Source of the DNA: Arthrobacter sp. 9V
GTDB lineage: Bacteria > Actinomycetota > Actinomycetes > Actinomycetales > Micrococcaceae
Length of the DNA: 64,000 nt
Direction of reading: 5' to 3'
Assembly (NCBI RefSeq): GCF_902506065.1
Contig: NZ_LR732912.1
Span: forward strand, 3,873,406 to 3,937,405
Shown here: piece by piece, positions 43,441 through 50,686 of the stretch
How the letters are laid out: the number at the start of each line of letters is the position of its first letter
Position numbering within the stretch: position 1 is the stretch's first letter
The notes under the pieces: generated by a model
Database searches by the model: none
Told to the model about the DNA's origin: nothing
What the model saw: only the letters and a program-made list of their open reading frames with translations
Translations under genes and position numbers: made by a program

Positions 43441-44118
43441 TTACTGCCCCGGCGGAAGCGTGGGAATGATGGGCCACTTGGAGTTGTCCGCGATCCGCAG
43501 ATCCTCCCGCGGGCACTGCAGCGTTCCCGGTGTTTGATCCACTAGTTGTGGTTCCACCAGGCCTTCGAAGCCCGGCGTCAGGATGACGTCCACTGACTCG
43601 TCCTCGCGGTTGTCCTCGAAGTAGTCAGTTCCGGCCAGGTTCCGCTGAATGTTGAATGCCGCGGCCTGTCCTTTGACTCCTGAGACCACCACGCCAATGC
43701 CCGAATAGGCAGTATCGCTGTTGTCCACTGAGGCCACTTTGTAGCCGCGGGCTGTGAACTGGTCTGCCACGGTTCCGGCCAGCCCTCCACGGGAGGTGGC
43801 GTTGAAGACGTTGAGGGTCACGGTCTCGTTCGGCACGTAGTCGAAGGTGGTGGCGGGACACAGACTGGTAGGAGCTTTGCTGGCGATTGCGGTGGGAACT
43901 TTGACCACGCCATTCATGATCGCCCAAGCACCCACGGCGCCGGCAGCTATCACGCCCACCAGCAGGACAAGGACGATCCCGTGGAACAGCCTGCGCCGGA
44001 AGCGGCCTTTGTGCGCTTGCTCGTCCTCGGCGAAAGTGGCCCGAAGCTCGGGACCTGTGACCACCCGGTGTCCGTGGAGCTGCGTCACATCTTTGGGACG
44101 CCGGCGCTTGCTAGCCAT
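43441..44118 (-). CDS. LytR C-terminal domain membrane protein
   Basis: This 225-residue protein has a basic cytoplasmic N-terminus, one membrane helix (about 46-70, LFHGIVLVLLVGVIAAGAVG), and an external LytR_C domain with VTLNVFNATSRGGLAGTVAD and QFTARGYKVASVDN. LytR_C domains occur after LCP wall-polymer ligases or alone; their role is not settled. The 5' end overlaps the stop of the small conserved gene at 44111 by 8 bases, so the two are co-transcribed with that gene first. Confidence 0.88.
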   Translation of the reverse strand: MASKRRRPKDVTQLHGHRVVTGPELRATFAEDEQAHKGRFRRRLFHGIVLVLLVGVIAAGAVGAWAIMNGVVKVPTAIASKAPTSLCPATTFDYVPNETVTLNVFNATSRGGLAGTVADQFTARGYKVASVDNSDTAYSGIGVVVSGVKGQAAAFNIQRNLAGTDYFEDNREDESVDVILTPGFEGLVEPQLVDQTPGTLQCPREDLRIADNSKWPIIPTLPPGQ

Positions 44119-44410
44119 CGATCACCAATACACGTGCGTGAATGGCCGTCCTTTGGTGGAGCGCCGTGCGGACTGCCCTGTGAAGTCCGTCTTCGAGGTA
44201 CATCACCCCTTGATACTGGACCACGTGCGGGAACAAATCACCGAAGAAAGTTGAGTCCTCAGCCAACAGTGCCTCCAAGTCCAGGGTTCGTTTGGTGGTA
44301 ACCAGTTCATCGAGGCGGACAGGGCGCGGGGGCAGGGCAGCCCAGTCCCGCGGCGCAGAGTATCCATGGTCAGGGTACGGGCGTCCCTCGCCCACAGCTT
44401 TGAAGATCAC
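44111..44410 (-). CDS. Small conserved actinobacterial protein, function unknown
   Basis: The 99-residue protein is not assigned to a named family with confidence. It shows MIFKAVGEGRPYPDHGYSAP, LDELVTTKRTLDLEALLAED and VMYLEDGLHRAVRTALHQRT followed by IHARVLVIDG. The last part, with a DGLHR turn and a terminal strand, resembles the ParB/sulfiredoxin-like fold, but that is a visual impression only. It overlaps the LytR_C gene by 8 bases, an arrangement that I believe recurs in actinobacteria. Confidence 0.7.
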   Translation of the reverse strand: MIFKAVGEGRPYPDHGYSAPRDWAALPPRPVRLDELVTTKRTLDLEALLAEDSTFFGDLFPHVVQYQGVMYLEDGLHRAVRTALHQRTAIHARVLVIDG

Positions 44411-44559
44411 CCTGCAAGCCTATGGAAGATGCCGCCCTAACGGAACTTGTGACCCGCAGCACAGGCAGGTTGTAGCCAAAAGGTGACTATCCGTCGTCGT
44501 GCGTCATAGCTGTGCGTCATAGCTGTGAAGGGAGCCTCCGGGACTGACAGAATGGGGGC

Positions 44560-45480
44560 ATGACTCAACCGCTCCAAGGTACTGACCGGACCGCTGCCCG
44601 CATGACGCCCGCGCTGGCTCTGTTGCTGGACGTCGATGGTCCTATTGCCAGCCCTGTGACGCGCGACGTCAAGCCGGACATCATTGCGGACATGGTGGCG
44701 TTGGCCTCAGCGGGCATTCCGGTCATCTTCAACACCGGGCGCTCGGACGCGTTCATCAGTGAGCAGGTCATGGAGCCCATGATTGCGGCCGGGATGCCGG
44801 CAGACACCGTCATTCACGCTATTTGTGAGAAGGGTGCGGTGTGGTTCAGCTACACAGCCGAAGGCCCGGGCCCCATCCATGTGGACTACGAGCTCGCCGT
44901 GCCCAAAGCATATGGCGACGATATCCGCAGGCTTGTTGCCGAAGACTACTCGGCACACATGTTCTTCGATGAGACCAAGCGCGCCATGGTTTCAGTGGAA
45001 CAGCACGTGGACGTTGCCAGTGAGGACTACCTGGCCGAACAGAAACTGTTCGACGCCGACGCCCTGGAGATCATGGGACGCCACGGCCTCAACGCCGCCA
45101 TTCTGGACCACCACGCTCCGGGGTCCGATGACACCGCGGACTACCGGCTGGACCCCACCATCATCTCCACGGACATCGAATCCGTGCGCTTGGGCAAGGA
45201 CCTCGGGGCCAGCCGCGCCGTCGAACTCCTGGCAGCCCAGGGCATCACCCCGCTCTCCTGGCGGACGGTGGGTGATTCCCGTACGGACTACGCCATGGCA
45301 GACTGGCTTCACCACAACGATCACGATGTGAAACACGTGGACGTTCGTCCGGCAGATGGGGTGCCCGTGAAGCCTTACACCATTTTGACGGCAGCCGATC
45401 TTGAATTGGCCGATGACGTGATCCACGACGACGCCGGCGGCGCCTTCCTCCGCAGCTGGCGCGAGGCCCTTTCGATCTAA
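44560..45480 (+). CDS. HAD-superfamily hydrolase (Cof/trehalose-phosphatase-like)
   Basis: The 306-residue protein has the HAD motif I sequence LALLLDVDGPIASPVTRDVK with the nucleophile Asp and a following Asp. Motif II-like VIFNTGRSD and motif IV-like TVGDSRTDYAMADWL complete the active site. The cap region in between fits Cof-type sugar phosphatases. The phosphorylated substrate is unknown. It is followed after 82 bases by the Stealth gene on the same strand, so they may be linked in cell-surface polymer handling. Confidence 0.85.
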   Translation: MTQPLQGTDRTAARMTPALALLLDVDGPIASPVTRDVKPDIIADMVALASAGIPVIFNTGRSDAFISEQVMEPMIAAGMPADTVIHAICEKGAVWFSYTAEGPGPIHVDYELAVPKAYGDDIRRLVAEDYSAHMFFDETKRAMVSVEQHVDVASEDYLAEQKLFDADALEIMGRHGLNAAILDHHAPGSDDTADYRLDPTIISTDIESVRLGKDLGASRAVELLAAQGITPLSWRTVGDSRTDYAMADWLHHNDHDVKHVDVRPADGVPVKPYTILTAADLELADDVIHDDAGGAFLRSWREALSI

Positions 45481-45562
45481 GTTTCAACCGTTTGAGTTTT
45501 CACCGCACCCAGGTTTTAGAGTTTTAGAGCAACCCGCACCCCACGATCCCGGAGATACAGCC

Positions 45563-47152
45563 ATCACACAAGCACAGGTCGATCCGATTTACCACGGCAG
45601 CCCGTCCATTGAAGAGGACACGATTGCTGAGGCGATCTCGCCTGCCGTCGTCGCGCATCTTAGGCACAGGTCCGACGTCGTCCGTCACCGCGGGCGGTAC
45701 GCCCTGGTCAACGGCGACCTGACCCCGCAACAGGCCATGGTGTCCGATCTCCTGGCCGTCAGGGCCGCTTTGGACGCTGCAGGTATCGATTTCATCCTGG
45801 TGCGTGGAAATGATGAGCGGCCCGTTATTGCCGTGGACTGGGAGTCCCGCAAGGACGTGCGGAAGGCATTGGTCACGGCGTTCCGCAATGAGCCTTTCTA
45901 CTCCATGACCGTGGACGCCAAGAAGAAGACCTCGGTACTGGTGGCCGATGGGGAGCTGTCCGCCAACCGGAAGGCCCGGATTTTCCGCTTGTACCGGCCT
46001 CGCGTCGAGATCGGCGGCGGACTTTGGTATGGCCCGGCCCTGGGTGTGCAGCTTGAGCTGTGGAGGTTCGAGGGCGATCGCTTGGAACTCCCTGTGGAGA
46101 ATTCCCTGACCCGCCGCACCATGCTGCGTCAGGATGCGGTGCGCGGCACAGTCCAGCGGCACGGCCTGTCCTGGCCCACCATTGAGAACATGTTCGCTGA
46201 CCACGCCAGTGACATCGACTTCGACATTGACATTGTTTTCTCCTGGGTGGACGGCAGCGACCCCGAGTACATCGCCAGGAGGCGCGCACAGCAAGCCGAG
46301 GCGGTCCTCGGCGAGGGCGATGACCATGAGGCACGCTTCCGGCAGATCAACGAGTTGAAGTACGCCCTGCGCTCGGTGCACATGTTCGCGCCCTGGATCC
46401 GGCGGATCTTCATCGCCACAGACTCCCCTGCGCCGGAATGGCTGGCCGAGCACCCCTCGGTGACCATCGTGCGCAGCGAAGAGTTTTTCGCCGATCCCTC
46501 CGTGCTGCCCACCCACAATTCGCAGGCCGTGGAGTGCCAGCTCCACCACATCAAGGACCTCTCAGAGCACTTCCTGTACTCCAATGACGACATGTTCTTT
46601 GGCCGCCCCGTGGGTCCGGACATGTTCTTCACACCCGGTGGCATCACCAAGTTCATTGAAGCCGACACCCGCATTGGCTTGGGCGAGAATGACGCCGAAC
46701 GCAGCGGCTTTGAAAATGCGGCCCGCGTGAACCGCAAGCTGCTGTGGGAGCGCTTCGGCCGGATCACCACCCGGCACCTTGAGCACACCGCCGCACCACT
46801 GCGCCGCAGCGTGGTGGCTCAAATGGAGAAGGAATTCCCGGCTGAGTTCGCCAAGACTGCCGGCAGCCGGTTCCGGGCTGCGGACAACATCTCCGTGACC
46901 AACTCGTTCTACCACTACTACGCCCTGCTCACCGGCCGTGCGGTCACCCAGACCAGCGCGAAAGTCAGATATGTGGATTCCACCATGTGGGCCGGGCTGC
47001 ACTATCTGCCCAAGCTCCTGGCAAAGCGCCACATGGACTTCTTCTGCCTCAATGACGGCAGTTTCCCCGAAGTCGAGGCCAACGAACGCGCAGACCTTGT
47101 GACTGACTTCCTTGAGAAGTACTTCCCGGTCAAGGCGCCTTGGGAGAAGTAG
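45563..47152 (+). CDS. Stealth-family capsular sugar-phosphotransferase; apparent ATC start
   Basis: The protein shows the Stealth regions CR1 (DIDIVFSWVDGSDPEYIARR), CR2 (INELKYALRSVHMFAPWIRR), CR3 (HFLYSNDDMFFGRP) and a CR4-like C-terminal segment. These enzymes transfer sugar-1-phosphate to glycans of cell-surface polymers. In-frame homologous-looking coding sequence continues upstream of the first ATG (45737) to an ATC at 45563, which lies 8 bases after CCCGGAG. No in-frame ATG, GTG or TTG lies between 45482 and 45737. The 529-residue form therefore requires an ATC start; the ATG form is 471 residues. Its 3' end overlaps the convergent phosphodiesterase gene by 23 bases. Confidence 0.75.
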   Translation: MTQAQVDPIYHGSPSIEEDTIAEAISPAVVAHLRHRSDVVRHRGRYALVNGDLTPQQAMVSDLLAVRAALDAAGIDFILVRGNDERPVIAVDWESRKDVRKALVTAFRNEPFYSMTVDAKKKTSVLVADGELSANRKARIFRLYRPRVEIGGGLWYGPALGVQLELWRFEGDRLELPVENSLTRRTMLRQDAVRGTVQRHGLSWPTIENMFADHASDIDFDIDIVFSWVDGSDPEYIARRRAQQAEAVLGEGDDHEARFRQINELKYALRSVHMFAPWIRRIFIATDSPAPEWLAEHPSVTIVRSEEFFADPSVLPTHNSQAVECQLHHIKDLSEHFLYSNDDMFFGRPVGPDMFFTPGGITKFIEADTRIGLGENDAERSGFENAARVNRKLLWERFGRITTRHLEHTAAPLRRSVVAQMEKEFPAEFAKTAGSRFRAADNISVTNSFYHYYALLTGRAVTQTSAKVRYVDSTMWAGLHYLPKLLAKRHMDFFCLNDGSFPEVEANERADLVTDFLEKYFPVKAPWEK

Positions 47153-48110
47153 GTCCGGAAGAAACGAGCGGGAGCGAGGAAGTGTGGGTGCCCGGCGACG
47201 TATGCGCTCCCACCCGGGACTCGTGCGGGATCCGAATGCCGGCTGCCGTCAGCCGCCGCTGAACCTCGGCGGCGTCCAAGGGCTCACCGACTGTGACGCC
47301 ACCTGACATGGGCACCACCGAATGCACGATTGTGTGCTCGTAGACGTGGATCATGTTGTAAGACTGCGCTCCGTCGCGCCCGCGCTGACCGCCCGCGCGG
47401 ACTGCGAGGTCCTGGGTGTAACAGGTAGCTGAGGCAACCGATACGGGGATGCCGGCGAAGCTCGCCGTCGTGGAGTAATGCAGGTGGCCACCCAGGATGG
47501 CGCGGACGTCAGTATTACGCACGACGGCGGCCAGTGCGGCTTGGCCGCGCAACTCCACCAACACCGCGAGGTCCTGCACGCAAGGAACCGGCGGATGGTG
47601 GAGGGCCAGGATGGTGCCGTCCGGCGCGGGCGTTGCCAATTCCGATTCCAGCCACTCGAGCTGCGATTCCGACAATTGCCCGTAGTGGTGGCCCGGCACG
47701 GTGGTGTCAAGGGTGATGATTCGCAGGCCGTTTACGAAGTAGCTGCGGTCCACGGGGTCTTGTGGCTTGCTGGCCGCCGAAGCGTCCGCGAACGCTGAAC
47801 GGAAGTTTGCCCGGTTGTCATGGTTGCCCATGGCCCAGATGGCTTTGGCTCCCAGCGAGGCACACAGCGGTTCAATCATTTCGCGGAGTTGCTCGTAAGC
47901 TTCCAACTCGCCTTTGTCGGCGAGGTCTCCGGTGAAGATGATGGCCTCGGGCCTGATCCTGGAGGCGAGGATCTGTTCGCAAATCTCCTGCAGCCTGGCT
48001 GCGCTGTCTACCGAGCCGTGGAGCGTGCCCGGACCACCCACCAGGTGAAGATCGCTCAGGTGCAAAAGCACATGACCTGGTTTGGGGTATTCGGCCTCGA
48101 TGAGCTCCAT
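47130..48110 (-). CDS. Metallophosphoesterase, CpdA-like cyclic nucleotide phosphodiesterase
   Basis: The 326-residue protein carries all metal-binding motifs of class III phosphodiesterases: HLSDLHLVGGPG, FTGDLADKGE, WAMGNHDNRANF, LALHHPPVP and LGGHLHYSTT. Similar proteins hydrolyse 3',5'-cAMP or other phosphodiesters in the cytoplasm. The last 40 residues form a Ser/Pro-rich tail. Its 3' end overlaps the convergent Stealth gene by 23 bases. No signal peptide is seen. Confidence 0.92.
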   Translation of the reverse strand: MELIEAEYPKPGHVLLHLSDLHLVGGPGTLHGSVDSAARLQEICEQILASRIRPEAIIFTGDLADKGELEAYEQLREMIEPLCASLGAKAIWAMGNHDNRANFRSAFADASAASKPQDPVDRSYFVNGLRIITLDTTVPGHHYGQLSESQLEWLESELATPAPDGTILALHHPPVPCVQDLAVLVELRGQAALAAVVRNTDVRAILGGHLHYSTTASFAGIPVSVASATCYTQDLAVRAGGQRGRDGAQSYNMIHVYEHTIVHSVVPMSGGVTVGEPLDAAEVQRRLTAAGIRIPHESRVGAHTSPGTHTSSLPLVSSGPTSPKAP

Positions 48111-48253
48111 AGCTTCGCCTTAGCGTTTGGTGGGAGACGGCTTCTCCCGTGTCAATCCAGTAGTTCCAATCCAACCAGACAACAAGCCAACAACTGGCTA
48201 ACTTCCGGCGGAATGTTGGAAAATTACTTTTCTCCCTTCAGGATCTGTGGCCT

Positions 48254-48736
48254 CTATGCCAGTGCTTCTTCCACTGCTCTCACTAGGTCTTCGGAGTCAG
48301 GCTCCACTGTGGATGGGAACCTTGCCACAAGTTCACCTTCGCGATTTATGACAAACTTTTCGAAGTTCCACTTCACTTTGGCCGGCTGCCCTTCCTCGTC
48401 CAGGGTCAGCTCAGCGAACAACGGGTGTTGCTGCTTGCCCAGGACGTTGGCTTTGCTGGTCAGCGGGAAAGACACGCCAAAGTTCCGCTCGCAGAACTCT
48501 GCGATTTCGTGGTCGGCGCCGGGCTCCTGCCCGCCAAACTGGTTGCAGGGCACCCCGAGGATCTCCAGCCCTTGGCTGCGGTATTTGCCGTACAGTTCCT
48601 CGAGGCCGGCGTACTGGCGCGTGAATCCACACTCGGAAGCGACGTTCACCACCAGGACAGCTTTGCCTTCGAAGCGGCCGAAGTCTGCTTCGGTGCCATC
48701 GTTGAACGTGAGGGGAATGCTGTAAAGGCTGGTCAT
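48254..48736 (-). CDS. Glutathione peroxidase-family thiol peroxidase
   Basis: This 160-residue protein has the GPx motif VLVVNVASECGFTRQYAGLE with peroxidatic Cys36 (not selenocysteine). Gln in GVPCNQFGGQEPG and Trp in VKWNFEKFVINR complete the catalytic site. Bacterial Cys-GPx proteins usually use thioredoxin or mycothiol rather than glutathione. ATG 48736 was chosen because the canonical N-terminus begins there; the frame stays open far upstream through the next gene, which is only a compositional artefact. Confidence 0.95.
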   Translation of the reverse strand: MTSLYSIPLTFNDGTEADFGRFEGKAVLVVNVASECGFTRQYAGLEELYGKYRSQGLEILGVPCNQFGGQEPGADHEIAEFCERNFGVSFPLTSKANVLGKQQHPLFAELTLDEEGQPAKVKWNFEKFVINREGELVARFPSTVEPDSEDLVRAVEEALA

Positions 48737-48813
48737 GGGATTCGCTTCCTGACAACGTCGTCTGGCGGGATTGCCGCAGTCGAGCTTACGGGAGCTGGCG
48801 TGGGCGGCGAAAC

Positions 48814-50436
48814 CTAGGGTGTGGGAAGGATCAGCGAGGACAGCGGGACAATGACACCGTCCGGCCGCTGGACCAGGTCCGGGGCGATCAGGATGTATCC
48901 GGGCGGAAGGATCACTGCCGGCAGCGATGTCGGGAGGACTGCAACGGGTGCGGGCGCTGGAGCCACCGGAGGTGCAGGAGCCGGCGGGACAACGGCCTGG
49001 GTGATTACTGGAGCAGGTGCCACGGGCGTCGGTTCCACGATCGCGGGTGCAGGAGCCACCACCACGGGCGCCGGCTCCACAATCACGGGTGCAGGAGCCA
49101 CCACCACGGGCGCCGGCTCCACAATCACGGGTGCGGGTTCCACAACAGCTGGCGCCGGAGCGACGGTCGACTGCAGGGTGGGCGCCACCGGGGCCGTAGT
49201 CAACGCCGGCGGGACCACGCTGGTGGACGGCGCACTGGAAGATGGCGTCGGCGTAGGCGTCGCTGTGGTGGGCGTTGGTGTCGGTGTCGGTGTCGGGGTG
49301 ACTGTGGGCGTCGGGGTAGCCGTAGCGGTCGGTGTCGGGGTGAGGGTGACTGTGGGCGTCGGGGTAGCCGTCACGGAAGGTGAGGGCGTCGGCGTCGTGG
49401 TTTGAACCGGTGTCGTAGTGGCGGGAGGTGTGGCCTGGGTTCCCCCGCTTGTTCCCGGCTGTGTGGTGGCAGGCGTGGTGGTGGTAGGCGTGGTGGTGAC
49501 CGGTGGAACCACCACGGGCAGGGCCACGGGTTCCTCGTGCTCTCCACCGATGACGGCCCTGGTGGTGCCGTCGGCCACTGGCACAGCCCACTGCGGAGTG
49601 GCTGTTGAGCCGGTACCTACGCCGGGCTGGTAGTTCACCATGGTGATGTTCTGCAGCGGATCAACCTGCCGGATGGGTAGGTACGTCCAACCGTTGGGGT
49701 TGGTGTGCAGCCCGTTCACGATCGTCTCGAAGTGGAGGTGGCAACCCGTGGACCAGCCGGTAGTGCCAACCTCTGCGATCACCTCGCCCACCCGGACCGA
49801 TTGGCCCTTTGTGACGCCGATTGCCTGGAGGTGGTTGTACGTGGTGACCAGGCCGTTGCCGTGCTCGATTTCAACCCGGTTGCCGCCTCCCCAGATGTGC
49901 CAGCCCACTGCCCTGACAACTCCGGCGTCGGCTGCGTAAACGCGGGTTCCACAGGCGGCTGCATAGTCCTGGCCCCAGTGGAACTCCCCTGCCAGGCCCG
50001 TCAGCGGGCTGTAGCGGTAGCCGTAAGGGGAACTCGGGTTGAGAACTTCAAGTGGTGCGTACAAAGCCCCTGCCGGTGGACGCGACATGCCGGCGGAGGC
50101 AACGGTGAGGCCGGTGGAACCGTCTTTGCTCACGGTGCGGACCACGGCGCGGTCAAAATAGACCATGGGCGTGCCGGCAACTTGCTGGGGTGGTTCCAGA
50201 GTGGGGTCTATGACCAAGGTCTCGGCTTCCGGTGGCACCAAGGTGCCGAGCGCCGCGGGTACCACCACTCCCTGCGCAAGCGCTCCGCCCACAGAGCTGC
50301 TGGAGACAGCATTCAAGGGTTGGAAGCCAAACGCGAAGAAAGCCAGAATGGCTAGACTTCCAGCGATCAGAACGCGATGGAAGCCTACAATGCGGATCAG
50401 TTCTACTGCCCGGTCTGATTCATGATGCTTGCCCAC
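48814..50436 (-). CDS. Secreted or membrane-anchored M23 peptidase with Pro/Thr- and Pro/Val-rich tail
   Basis: About 540 residues. The GTG at 50436 is preceded by GGGGAG. A membrane-type helix (VLIAGSLAILAFFAFGF) is near residues 22-40. The LytM/M23 domain follows with EFHWGQDYAAACGTRVYAAD, VEIEHGNGLVTTYNHLQAIG and STGCHLHFETIVNG, which supply the Zn ligands. A tail of about 230 residues of TPTP and PAPVVV repeats ends with a short non-repetitive segment (PPGYILIAPDLVQRPDGVIV). It probably cuts or remodels peptidoglycan, the tail spanning or binding the wall. Confidence 0.9.
   Translation of the reverse strand: MGKHHESDRAVELIRIVGFHRVLIAGSLAILAFFAFGFQPLNAVSSSSVGGALAQGVVVPAALGTLVPPEAETLVIDPTLEPPQQVAGTPMVYFDRAVVRTVSKDGSTGLTVASAGMSRPPAGALYAPLEVLNPSSPYGYRYSPLTGLAGEFHWGQDYAAACGTRVYAADAGVVRAVGWHIWGGGNRVEIEHGNGLVTTYNHLQAIGVTKGQSVRVGEVIAEVGTTGWSTGCHLHFETIVNGLHTNPNGWTYLPIRQVDPLQNITMVNYQPGVGTGSTATPQWAVPVADGTTRAVIGGEHEEPVALPVVVPPVTTTPTTTTPATTQPGTSGGTQATPPATTTPVQTTTPTPSPSVTATPTPTVTLTPTPTATATPTPTVTPTPTPTPTPTTATPTPTPSSSAPSTSVVPPALTTAPVAPTLQSTVAPAPAVVEPAPVIVEPAPVVVAPAPVIVEPAPVVVAPAPAIVEPTPVAPAPVITQAVVPPAPAPPVAPAPAPVAVLPTSLPAVILPPGYILIAPDLVQRPDGVIVPLSSLILPTP
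49044..49127. repeat. Tandem 42-bp repeat inside the M23 tail
   Basis: Two almost identical 42-bp units start at 49044 and 49086, with a degenerate third following. They encode the 14-residue unit PAPVIVEPAPVVVA. Copy number is likely to vary between strains through slippage. Confidence 0.8.
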
Positions 50437-50686
50437 AAAACACTCCCCAAAGCCAGCGGCACCAAACCCCAGCCTGGCGTGCAAGCACCATTGTTGCGGG
50501 TATCAGGGGAGAAATAAAGGCTTCCCGGGTGCCTTCTGCCGAAAGGTTGGCTCAGTTTTGGCTCAAGAATCTTGAGCTTGCTTTTGGGAGCCCGCGCAAC
50601 TGGTGTTTTCGATCAGGAGACGAAGCGTAGTACATGACAGCTGACGGTAACGGTGCCGGGAACTCCACCACTTAGAGTGCAGTGAC

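Noticed and set aside
48737..49591. In-frame upstream extension of the glutathione peroxidase gene
   Set aside because: The extension reads the M23 tail repeats in another frame; the peroxidase starts at its canonical N-terminus at 48736.
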